Positions 35,491-47,147 of a stretch of 64,000 bases of DNA are shown piece by piece. Position numbers and translations under genes: made by a program. The stretch is from Rotaria sp. Silwood1 (lineage: Eukaryota; Rotifera; Eurotatoria; Philodinida; Philodinidae). Positions within the stretch are counted from its first letter, which is position 1, and every line of letters starts with the position of its first letter. The notes under the pieces were generated by a model. It was given only the letters and a program-made list of their open reading frames with translations, was not told the DNA's origin and ran no database searches. Location of the stretch: assembly GCA_905250075.1 (NCBI GenBank), contig CAJNOP010000032.1, positions 891,333 through 955,332 of the forward strand, read 5' to 3'.

Positions 35491-36547
35491 ATTATGGAAT
35501 GATTTTTCAAAAATGGTGGGGCATTGCCATTCCACCCACGATTTTCTGGTTACGTCACTACAATATCGGCACAGAGTGGGATCTTAGATCACTCCTTCTC
35601 ACTTCACATACCTTAGCAGACATGACTACTACATCGTTACGGACTGTGACAAGATTAGTAGTGAAATCGAGTTTCACGATGGGATTATCATGAAAAACGA
35701 TTAAGAATGTGGGTGTGGGTAAGTTTGGAGAGTTAGCCTTCTTAGGATCCACCCTACCCATACGCACACCCTCCTTACCAACGCTCACGCTTACATCCAC
35801 ACCCCACTTTACATTACGTTAATGATCAGCGTATACTATTAACTTTTATATAATAAAAAAGAGTTTTCATCTTGTCGCTTTATTTAGTAAAGTTTGACCA
35901 GAGTAGGAACTTTTATCCATTAGTGAATGTCAGACTTGGCTTCAGAAGTCAGTTGGTTTTAAAATATTTTGATGTCAATTAGCTGCTTTTTGAAGTCAAC
36001 TGGATTTTAGAGCCAACTTCTACTCATAAATTTATTTTTCTTCTCTTTTTAACTGAAGGTGATCATCTAATTATATCAATGTTTTCCGTAGCACGACTCT
36101 CAAATACTCAAAAATAAGCTCTGCTACTACATACGAATGCTCATATTGAAATGTAGACTGATGCATTGTAGATTGTTTCTGAAAGTATCATACTTTGATA
36201 GCATATTAATAAACTTGAATGATAAATAAAAGAAATTAGTTTTTCAAACTTTTATTATTTCTATTTTGCTACAAATCATTCACCAGAAAACACGGTCCTA
36301 TGAAGTAGCCGTTAATTAGTGTCTGTAATCATATTCGTCAAGACGAATAATAACGAAATAAGTATTAACGTACATATTAGAAAAATATTACAACTAAACG
36401 ATGATAAAATGAAAAAGAGAGTAGAATAGAGTAGAATAAGTGATAATCGAAATCAAACTGAATAAATAAGCATCCTTGAGCAATAATAGATCAGCTATAC
36501 GTATTAATATTCTGAGTGGGAATTGTTATAACATTTCGGGGGTCAGT
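35491..36547. other. Spacer with telomere-like TGTGGG tract
   Basis: TGTGGGTGTGGGT occurs at 35708-35720, followed on the same strand by C-rich CACACCC/CCACACCCC pieces up to 35815. The rest, downstream of the GPCR 3' end, is AT-rich without genes. Confidence 0.45.
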
Positions 36548-37474
36548 CTACTGTACGCTAATACGATTTTGTTTTCTGAAGCATAGAACTGTTCGAACAT
36601 GTTGTCTGAAAGTATGAGAGACAGCAACAAATATGTAGAAGGATGCACAATAAGTTGAAATATTGACAATATTGAATACATTCGACCAAAGATTATCTTG
36701 CGTGATTCTCAAGGGAGACTTTTTCATTGACTGAGTAGCCAGTGTGTAGAAGCTTAAAACAATATTGGGTATTGAGGTAAAACATACCATTCCGAACTCA
36801 GCAAGCATCATTCGAGTGACTTGTGTTTCAAGTCGATTGCGCTGACCAAGTCTCGAACTTAGAAGATTGCACCAAGTAAGTACAGTAAATACGGTTAGAA
36901 CACAAAGAGGTACAACATTACTTATGATAATACCGAAATACATGACAAACTGTTTATATACAAAAGGTCCACTAGTCGTGCATGATGGTGCTGAATAGAA
37001 AATTGCTTCTGGAATGAAGGTAACTAAATTAATTAAAATAACTACGGCTACTGTGAGACGAGCTCGCTGTACGGTGATTAAACGACGATAGCCCACATTG
37101 CGTGAGGAGATGAGAAAACGATCGATGCTCGCCAAACAGATGCATGTCATAATAATGCTTGCACTCATGCGTCCGAGCACCCAGCGACATTTGCAATAGA
37201 ATTCTGAAACAATTAATAAATCAATACCAGTAAGACTGAGTATGGAACGCGAAAAACGAGCCGTCCACAATTGTACCAGACTCGCGACAAAGTAAGTGAT
37301 CAGAAAAGTTGAGTTTGGCATTCGTCGAAGTGTTTTAAGACGAATAAACATGAAGATATTCAATAAATTACCAATTGTGCCAAAAGCAATTAGAATTAGT
37401 CCTCCATATGAATAGATCATTTGAGAAGCCAATTGAAGAGCAAGAATCTCACTATTGACTGTAGTGGTTGACAT
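36548..37474 (-). CDS. Class A (rhodopsin-like) G-protein-coupled receptor
   Basis: Intronless frame of 308 residues from ATG at 37474; the frame is open slightly further upstream but without another ATG. Seven hydrophobic segments fit. TM1 has GTIGNLLNIF with the conserved GN. The start of TM3 has Cys at 94/96, pairing candidates for C165 in loop 2. TM3 ends in IDRF (DRF in place of DRY, 118-120). TM6 is FGMVCFTSIPNIVLSFY, and TM7 is VNISTYCASFYIF, where NPxxY is replaced. The short N-tail argues for a small peptide or similar ligand. It most resembles the expanded orphan FMRFamide-like receptor sets of bdelloids (inference). A plasma-membrane receptor; the ligand is unknown. Confidence 0.85.
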   Translation of the reverse strand: MSTTTVNSEILALQLASQMIYSYGGLILIAFGTIGNLLNIFMFIRLKTLRRMPNSTFLITYFVASLVQLWTARFSRSILSLTGIDLLIVSEFYCKCRWVLGRMSASIIMTCICLASIDRFLISSRNVGYRRLITVQRARLTVAVVILINLVTFIPEAIFYSAPSCTTSGPFVYKQFVMYFGIIISNVVPLCVLTVFTVLTWCNLLSSRLGQRNRLETQVTRMMLAEFGMVCFTSIPNIVLSFYTLATQSMKKSPLRITQDNLWSNVFNIVNISTYCASFYIFVAVSHTFRQHVRTVLCFRKQNRISVQ

Positions 37475-40400
37475 GATCGCTGTTCGAGTGATACTAAAAC
37501 AGCGGGACTTTATACACAATGACTTAAGTGTTTTTAAAGAAAAACAAGAGTAATTATCGAATGTTGTTGGTTGTCTTTAGTAAGAAAAGAAAAATGCATC
37601 ATTTCATTTTTATATCAACGAACATACTTTGCAGGCCCAATAATTAAAAAAAGGATTTCATGGTTATACTTTATATAAAAAAAATAATGCGCTCATATTA
37701 TACCGTAAAGCAGGTTGACAATAGTATAATATGTCATAGATAATGCGACAGCTTTCTTTTTAATGTTGGAAAATATTATGAGATTTTGTTAACTTTTTTA
37801 CCAGTTCAAGCGATTGAAGCATTGCCTATAGCCATAAAAATTGACCGAACACATATAACTAGTCATCCCTGCATTCATTAAAGTAGAAAGCTAGAATTCT
37901 TGAAAATAGCTTGTGTCACAAATAGTCTATACTCTCCAAGATTCAATTTAGAAGAACACATGAATCACTCGTCTTTCTTGTATAAGCGATACACAATACG
38001 ACTTAAAAATGATGAATAACAGAGAAATATTTTCATAAGTGTTGCTTTGAAACATTGAAATTAATTAATTAGCGAATTGAAGATTTTTACTTTCAACTAT
38101 ATGCAATGTTAGAATCTATATCAGACGCAACTATGTATGCATTTTATGCAGAAAATTTCAATCGGATTTTATCCATTTGTTACTCAAATATTTCATATAC
38201 ATAGTAGTGCAACCGTTCACGTGTTGACACTATCTCAATCGGTCCCATTTTCATCCACGAGAGTTATTGCCAGTTAAGAAAATGTCTGCAACTAGAAAGA
38301 CTTTTTGAAACTATTTTCCATTAAAACAGAAGATTGTTTTTTGACAAGAGGGGAAATGAAAAGAAAACAACGTGAAAATTATTTTGCATTTTGACTAGCA
38401 TTACTAGTGTAGAGCACGGGCAGAGGAAAAGATAGAAGAAAAAGTTTAGTGAGTCTCGTATCTCTTCTTTAGATTACTAGTGTCAAATATGATTATCCGT
38501 ACGAACATAACATTGAAGAAGTAACAGTATTCTTATTAATTAAAAGCTACTAGATTGGACAAAATTCTGTTTTAATCATAAACATAATCCAACTCACCTC
38601 ATTCGAGTTAATAAGAAGATTAGGTGACTTTTACGGATTTCTGAGATATATAATTAAACCCATGTATAAGAAATATAGGAGATATACAATATTTTAGAAC
38701 ATGTTTGTCAAGTTATTTCAAATAAAGTTGTTTTGTTACTCTTTCATTACTCAATTATCAATAATCGAACTTTGTACAAACAGTATTTTAACGATTCACG
38801 ACATAGATATTCGAAATACAGGAAAAAATGTAGCTTGCGGCATCTTAGTCTTATATATTCTATTGATTGAATGTAATAATCAATGCAAATACTGACATTT
38901 AACCAGAATATTAAAGAACTATGTGCAGATCGTTGAAATCTGATCCATCAGTGGTGTCTACGGAAAGTTTCGCTCCTTTTGAAATGACTACGCTACAGAT
39001 GACTTTGTTTAAAATTGTTTTGCAATACTGTTTTCCTCCTCCGTCTTTCATCTTTTTATCTCCTCAATCTGTACTTCAAACACTTACGAGTGTCATGAAA
39101 ATATGTATTGATAAATTGAAACACGAGCTCAATATGCGTTTACATTCACGCTCAGTATTTAGTTTATTCTGTATGACTTCTTGATGCAATCACGATCAGT
39201 CAATAAATCATACGTTTCTTTTCATTGTTTGATTGGTTCTACATGTAAAAGCAGGACAAGAAATCATACTTGTCATCGCGATAGAGAATAATTTGAATTA
39301 TCTTTGTTGTCTACTGCTGCTTGAGAAAAGTTTCAAATGAATGTATTGCATATGGTTATGTACATAATTGAAATTTTCTTATCCATACTATTTTTTTCTA
39401 CGAACTTGTGAAGAAGGATTAAGTAGAAATCTTAAAAAAATTGGTTTGATCGTTCGAACGACTTCGTTCATTGCAACTTTCATGTCAAGATACGTTCATA
39501 TTAGCTCGGACGTCGATGAATGGTCAAGCAATGAAACTGAAGTTGTTTTTCTAGTGTTCATGTAAGCAGATTTCTGCTTATTGTTGAGCTAAAATGTTTA
39601 AGCTTTTGAAAATATGGTTCTCAAATGCTTTTGTTTTAAGTAAAATGTCGCATAGTCTACAATCTGTGACAATCAGTATCGTACTTTTGTTCCCTCAAAA
39701 CCTTAGGTGTTTCAAAATATTCTAAAGAAATCCTGCAGATATGGTTATTTTTCATAATTATATTGTTGAAGATCACCAAAGTGCATTTTGTAATCGGCAT
39801 CTTTTCAATATCGGTTCAATAGTTATAAATGATTTGTTTCCATATTTTTCCATCTATGCATATGTTCCATGAACGAACAGTTGAATGATATAAAGTGGAT
39901 AGTTCTTGTAGAAAAGAGTATAGGCGTCGGAATCTGCTTGCCAGTGCTAGGATGTAGATGCGGGTAGATTTTTATACCGGTGGCAGTTGAAATAAGAACA
40001 ACATGTCCAAACTCAACACACTCATACTCAAATCCACAAAAATGCCCTATCCATACTCACATTGCCACATCCCTCCCCGTTTCCATTTGAAAAAGCACTG
40101 TATATGCTTTTTCTCGCTTCTATATTCGAATTGAGGAGAAATGCATCGTATATAGTTTTCTAGAGCAAGTTGAGCCCTATCGATTGGTATGTAATTCGAT
40201 TGGAAATATAACTAACTGTTGGAAAATATTTGCAAATATTAAAACTATCTAAGATTGTCGGGTATGAGTATTCTCTTCGCTACAAAAATTGATACCCACA
40301 CCCTGTGTTACATTGCATTCGAGAAAATTTTCTTGTTATTTTTTCACATGATAAAAGCAGACATTATCTTAGTAAGATACCTATTCAATATTTTCTAAAC
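37475..40400. other. Intergenic, no supported gene
   Basis: About 2.9 kb. ATG-started frames at 38701-38895 and 38921-39184 (+) have no domain or splice context and are not called. 39950-40085 holds CACACTC/CCACA/CCTCCCC-type C-rich tracts similar to those near 35.8 kb. Confidence 0.5.
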
Positions 40401-41368
40401 ACAGACACGGCAAAAATTATTCGTACGATTTTGTTCTAATCATATCTAAAGAACAAAATGATATTTTCAGAAATGGAAAATGTTAAAATAATTATCATGA
40501 TTCATATTATCTTTTCTCAAATATCAAAGCAGTTGACTTATAAATCTTGGAGATACAGTCTCATTACTGGCAATGGTGACATTTTGTTTGGCAAAAAAAT
40601 ACTCATACGATAAATAAAGCTATTTTTATTTACTTCTGAATTTTCGGTTGAACTTAATAATAACATCATGGATAGAGAAAAATGCAAGCGACATGCCAGT
40701 AAAACTATAGTTTGAAAAAAGCTCAAAGAATCATTATTACAAACATTTTGGAATTCCGTTCACACAGCCACAATCAACATGTCAAGACGTGCATTATCGG
40801 GTTTTTCAAAATGCTTGCCACAACTTTTTAAATAAATCTAAATCGTACATATGTATCCAGCTCGGATATTTATCATTGAGTAGAGCAACCTGAAGCACGT
40901 TCATTTATATTAAAATCACTAGATACGATGAAATTTTCTCTGTTACTTTCGAACATAAGTTCAAAAAAGCTAGTATTGCATGTCGTAAAATGTTGACTAT
41001 GGCTGTGCGAACTAAATTCAAAAATGTGCGTAATAAGAATTCTTTGGACTTTTTTTCAAAGAATAGTTTTACTGGCATGTCCCTTGCATTTGCCTCTATC
41101 CATGATGTTATTATTAAGTTCAACCGAAAATTCAAAAGTAAATAAAATAGATTTTATTTATTGTATGAGTATTTTTTGCCAAAAAAAATGTCACCATTAC
41201 CAGTAATGAGGCTGTATCTCCAACGTTTGTAAGGCAATTGCTTTGGTATTTACAGAAAAGATAATGTGTCATGATGATTGTTTTGACACTTTCCATTTCT
41301 GAAAATATCGTTTTGTTCTTAAGATATGATTAAAACAAAATCATACGAATAGTTTTCGCTGTATCTAT
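40401..41368. repeat. Near-palindromic foldback element, about 970 bp
   Basis: Two arms (about 40401-40800 and 40975-41368) are reverse complements. The termini ACAGACACGGCAAAAATTAT and, on the complementary strand of the right end, ATAGATACAGCGAAAACTAT align without gaps. Further blocks match throughout, for example GACATGCCAGTAAAACTA against AGTTTTACTGGCATGTC. Only about 175 bp in the middle are unpaired. The arms differ by scattered substitutions. The CAAAA..TATTCG terminus recalls mariner-type ends, but no TA duplication is clear. No transposase is present, so it would be non-autonomous. Confidence 0.8.
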
Positions 41369-41752
41369 ATGTCCTTTTATTTCGAAAAAACTATACTGTT
41401 TTAGAAACAAATGCCAAAATGATAGAGAAAATTAAAAGAATAGTAGTTGATAATGTTTTTACAAATTCTCATTCCGAATAAAAGCTATAGAACTCAAGCT
41501 TTGTAATTACTCAGTACTAAATCGATGCAATTAGCTATCAAACTTTCAAAGAGTTTGGTATATTGAATGCAAGAGCAAAAACTTTTGAAATCATTTCCGT
41601 ACTTCTGTGACACTCTTTAGATTGTAATCCACAACGATGCTCATTCTCTATTCAAATGACATGAACTAAAATTTTTATTTGTTTTTTGGCACTATATAGA
41701 TAAATGATAGAAGCAAGCGAAATATTCATATTTAATCGACGACAAATAATGC

Positions 41753-44306
41753 TTAAAATTGCTGACGAATGTTCTCCAATAACGATTGAAGTTGTTTAGC
41801 ATCTTTGCCGAGTAAATCGAGAAGGCGTTTGCGAGCTTTTTGCACTACACCATGCCACATTGTCGACATTGTGGCGAAACGCGTTTCAAGTGCGACAACG
41901 ACAATTGCTGAAATGAGAACTTGCTGATTGTTGAATGATGGAAAACTTGTCAGTGGCTTTCCAGTCAATTGTTCTACACTTTTTGCATCTAAATCCCATA
42001 AACCATCAAATTTTTGCTTGTTGATCAAGTAGCGAACAATATTTTGATCTCCAGTAGGCCATGCCTCATCTTTTTCTTGGCCAATCAAAGACTGCTGATG
42101 TGAATAGATTGTATCATAGTTAGCATTGTCAGTGAACGACATTAAATCGTTAGACTCTGTCATGGCGGTCGGCGACATGTCTTCATTCTCCATATCATAT
42201 AAACAAGATTCTGATTGAAGCATTGATGATGAATCGTAAAAACACATGTCCATGGTTTGGTCAAATAGCTGCATTGAATCCATCGACATTGGTGGTGCCA
42301 TTGAACGATATGCCATCGCAGTACGTGGCATCATACCTGCAGAAAAATTCATAAAATGGGGTACCTGTAAGTGTTCATCATCAGCCGATATTTGAATTGG
42401 TACTTCGCGTAAAACCATATCATTATTACTAGCATTCACGCGTTTTTCAACACCGACGAAAGCAGTGTGAGGACTTAAAATTTGATACTTAAGTGAAAGG
42501 TCAATGATGCGTTTCTTTATGATTTCCTTCTCTTCGCTTGTTGTAGCTGGCGTCGGCGATGGATAATCTTTCTGGAATCGACTTTGTAGCGAACCCGAAA
42601 TGTTTTGCTTGACCGATGAGGGTAGTTTTGAATGTTGTAATTCGAGAATGAGTGCTTTGGCAGCGAGTCGAGCAATGGTTCCATTAGCACTAACATTCGG
42701 TATTGTATCGATATTTGCCCTGCCCAATTGGCTTTTATCATTAAGTAATTCGATACTGGAATTATGATCGAAGACAAACATTGGATCACTAGCAAGTGCA
42801 TAGACAATTAGACGATCATTAACATAGACTGGTGGCATTTTTGTAGGAGCACTCATAACGTCAGTACCCAGATTCCATTTCACTTCTATATTCGTTATGC
42901 AAGATTGGAGAGCTTTTTGTAGTTGTTCACCAACGTGAACGTCGACACTACTGTTAGGTGGAATAAAAACAAAACGACCGTTTGTTGCTCTAGCAAGGCC
43001 TTTGACCAGCGAACGACTTGGTGAATGACCCAAACCAAATGAAAAGATTCGTGTGGAAGTAGCCATTGAACGGCACAGATCGAGTACTTCATTGACGTTT
43101 GAAATTTCTCCGTCAGTCAACAAAAATATTTGTCGCGCACGACCTTGTCCTGGAGGGTGTTGTTCTAACCATTGAAGTGGACCTAACTAGAATAGAAACA
43201 TACGGTCAGTTTTCAACGATACAATCGCTGAAACTTACTAATTCAGTGCCGCCCAAATCAGCTCGTAACTGATTGATTAGTTGTTCAGCTTTTTTAGCAT
43301 TCTGTTCATTGTAAATAGCAGTGATCTCTTTGAATAATGCTTCATGATTGGATCCGAATCGTATGATATTGAAATGACAATCCACTGGCAGACTCTTGAG
43401 AAAGAGTAACATGGCTTCTCGTGCCAATCCGATCTTATTCTCATCTTCCATCGATCCACTACAGTCAACAACAAATATAAATTCATTGTTCGTCTCTACA
43501 TTGTTCATTACACGTTGGCAATCTGCTTCGGTTGGTATAAATGAAGCCATAATGGCGCCAGGTTCTACTGCAGCAATGGTATTCGAACGATTGCCAACTA
43601 ACTCTATATCTACTAAGATATCTCGATCGAGATGAGTGTTTTGTTGAGAGAATTCGACGACATAGACATTCTCTTGACCAACTCCAACCTGAATCGGATG
43701 AGACGTCGAGCTGATTCGAGAGACGTTGTTTTTCTCTACTTGACAGTGAAATTCAATTGTGTATGGAACTGTTTGAACGTATTTTGACGTAGTACCAGCC
43801 GGTGAACTAATACCACCTTTGTCTGGATTGTAGCGAGGTGCGATAGTTGTTGGAATAACAAAGCGAATTTGGCTTCCATTTTGAACCAAATCCAGTTCGG
43901 AGACGTACGATATATCAATGTGACATTCTTTACCGGGTGGTAGTGCACCAACATTGATAATAAAATTATCTTGCGATTTTTCATCTTGTTCGAGTAGATA
44001 TGCACCATGACCTTGTTGAAGAGCATCACTGTATTCCTGTTGTGCTTTCTTTTTTTCTTTCAGCTGTGCAACAATTTCTCGATCATCAATTCGAGCAACA
44101 AATGAGTAAATTGCTGCTTGTTCCTCTATTGGGAAACAGTAGACGGCTTCAATTGGGTTTGTCTCATCGTTGCGAAAAATTTGTTTCAAAGTTACATCGG
44201 CAGCAAACGATTTAATGTAGGCTTTGACACATACTTTTTTCAACGGTACGTATTGTTGCTCTGACTGTTGAGCAGAAAAAGAAGACTCTTGCTTGATTCG
44301 GAGCAT
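41753..44306 (-). CDS. VWA5A: VIT and von Willebrand A domain protein, VWA5A-like
   Basis: Two exons (44306-43239 and 43186-41753) separated by a 52-bp intron give 833 residues, close to vertebrate VWA5A (about 790). Residues about 10-140 are a VIT domain (VKAYIKSFAADVTLKQIF, YCFPIEEQAAIYSFVARI). The VWA domain starts near 275 with the MIDAS motif DCSGS (281-285) in FIFVVDCSGSMEDENK; the intron falls just after GGTEL, and IFLLTDGEISN follows. The C-terminal part has QKFDGLWDLD and LISAIVVVALET, as in the VWA5A/VWA5B group. Family members are cytosolic or nuclear and poorly characterised; human VWA5A is a putative tumour suppressor. Metal-dependent protein binding through MIDAS is expected. 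Confidence 0.9.
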
Positions 44307-47147
44307 TGTATACCATAAAATGGTTGTTATTCTTGTTGTTACTCGCTTAAATACCCACTACGTGCCGTCTAAAGGTTATGAGTCAATATGAAGAAAAGAA
44401 CGAAGAATACGACTGTATGATTCATAGCAAAGAGAACAGAATTGAGCGACAATCCAAAGAGCATCTACGTAGCAAGTAGTGCGACGATGAATCAGTTCAC
44501 GAAAAAAAAAAATATGATCTAATCTTGTTTGGGTACAAGCACCATTAAGGCATATACGATTTCATAGTGTTGTGAAAGTATACGAGCGGCCGAATGGGAT
44601 TGGAAATACGGTACGGCCAATTCAAAATTTAAGCATTTTTTTTTCTATGATTTATAGATCGCTAGATAGAGCTCACAAAAATGTATAACAAAATTTACGT
44701 TTTCAGATTTTTCGTCTATCTATTCATAAAAAATCAAAACACTTAAATAAGTTCATTGAATACAAAAATGGCTTAATTTTGACAAACAATGATGAAATTT
44801 TGTTTATTTTTTTCAAAGAATTAATTAATATGAAAAATCGCACATAAGTATGTGGATATGAATCTTTTCTTCATTCACGCCCACACCCTAATCTATTGTC
44901 TGCTCATATATTCCACCTATATTTTTTAGATTCAGAACTAAATATTCATTATTTTCTGATAAGACTTCCCAAAATAGATCAAATGCTTTGAAGAAACATT
45001 GAGAAGCTCTTTTATAGTCACTTTTAGATATAAACATACTATCCATATCTTTAAAATGGAACTTTCATAAAAACGATCGTTTTTAAAACGCTGTTAGAGC
45101 TGTTGAAAAGTATTCAATAGATTCTCTTTGGATGCATTGGCGTCTGTATGAACGTTTAAGTGTAAACAACAACAATTTACACCTCTTAAATATATAAAAT
45201 ATGTATCTTATTGATGAATTGTGGTCAATTTTTAACGAATCCTGTCTATTTGGTATTGTGTTTTCGACATGTTTTTGAAAATTTCTAATAGAAATTGAAA
45301 AATCCAGTAAATAAACATATTTGTTCAAATCTCTTAACCGAAAATATTCTCTATTATTCGTTTACGTGGAAAGACTTGACCTCTAAATAAAAACCTAAGG
45401 TGACAGAAAACTTGAAAATCTTCAAACTTAATATTAAACGTGAAAACGGAATTTTACCAATGGTTTAATCATAACCGGAAAAACTTCAATTATTTTCTAC
45501 AATTCATTTTATCTCGGAATAGCTGTTAACAAATTTTAATGTGTATGACATGTATGAAGATATTTTATCAATGAATAAAATATTCCGATTGCACATTGTC
45601 AAACATCAATGTTCACTGACTCATATTATCGATTAGAATCGAATTTTTTTCCCTAGTCAAAAGTTTGAAGGTGAACTTGTAATGATAGTCTAGTTTCTTA
45701 TATATTGTAATTATGATTTGATTCGCAGACAAGAATAGATGTGTACAAGATTCAATAAATTGAAGTCTTTAAGCTGTCAGAGAACTTTAATATGAGCTAT
45801 GATAGTTATCGACGGATGAAAAGTTGGCTTTTATACTTTTACAGTTTCTTGTTATTTAATAATCTGTGTGATGAGTTTATTACACTACTTTTCTTATTCA
45901 GATGTGTCTCTATCATCAGCATCTTGTGAATCTTAATATAGATACATCTAATCTCATTTATTGTAATATATTGATTCCAGAAAAAAATTCTGTAAGGTAT
46001 ATATATGTGGTTTTGTCAGGTAACGTCATCCTAAAAGTTGACTGTATAGTTCAGAAATGCAAGACATTTTTTCAATTACCTTCAAAAAAAGATTTTTATG
46101 AATGTTTCAATAATGGATGTCATCGTACTCATCTCATATTGATCTGCCAGTTTAATAAAAATTTACATCCTTTCATTTCTAGATTGTATTATAATTTCAC
46201 AACAGAAGAAAGCAAAATAGTTGTCTATCATTAATGTTCATACGCACACATTTATCGGCTCACGAAACAAACTCGATTGTTCATTACTAGAAAAACATAT
46301 AGAAAAAATAAAATCAGACACACCAAAGAAGTGACAAGAAAAAAACAATGACAAATGAGAGACTAATCTGTGCGATGATTTATATTGCTATCTTGCACTC
46401 ACTTAGATAGGATGACCTTCTATTCTGTGGACGCTTTAGATATTCTTGATAACAGCTATAATAAAATTAATGATCAACAATTTCACAATAGGATATCCCA
46501 TTGGAATTGCTTTCGATAGGCAAAGTAGTTCAATATTTGAAATAACAAGATTAGACAAATGGTTCTACAAAGAAATTTTTTCAATCACTAATATTCATAT
46601 TTGAAATAATCATATTAATTTTTAGTTTTTACATTACTTCATTAGTCGTTTTAAATATTTCTATCAAATCGATGTTTACTCTACGTATACGATCCTTCGA
46701 ATTAAATTCTTATTATGAAAAATGATTTCAATATTTAGTTCAGTTCAAAAGAACATTATTCATAATGTATGAATATAAGTGGAAAAATTATTGTACTAAT
46801 ACGTGACTATTAAAATAAAATATAGATGGCACTAATTGATAATTTATTATTCTCATGATGATCTATCAATGGTTTCTAGTTAACCACTTAAATTATTTGA
46901 ATATCTATTTCTAATAAATATTGGATGTACTTGGATGTTCCAATGTCGGCCTCCTTTTCTTTTTCTTATAGACTCGTTGTTTATTTATTTACTTGTTCTT
47001 TCATTTTAGTATTTCATCTTTTCTTTTTTCTTTAAATTCCTATTTATTTGTTCCTAATTAAAATTTAAAGATATCAAACGGTATATAATTATATTAAATG
47101 AAAATTAAATTTCCATCATTTATTTCCTTTTTATAGCTTAGAAAATT
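44307..47147. other. Intergenic between divergent VWA5A-like and NAA15 genes
   Basis: About 2.8 kb. It contains a CCCACACCC-type tract near 44880 and one ATG-started orphan frame (45902-46234, +) with no recognisable domain. TTTTTATAG ends at 47136, 11 nt before the NAA15 ATG. Nothing else is seen. Confidence 0.5.

Noticed and set aside
38701-39184. Two adjacent plus-strand frames as a two-exon gene
   Set aside because: No matching donor and acceptor phases or recognisable protein.
45902-46234. 110-codon ATG frame upstream of NAA15
   Set aside because: No family resemblance, no conserved pattern and no splice partner.
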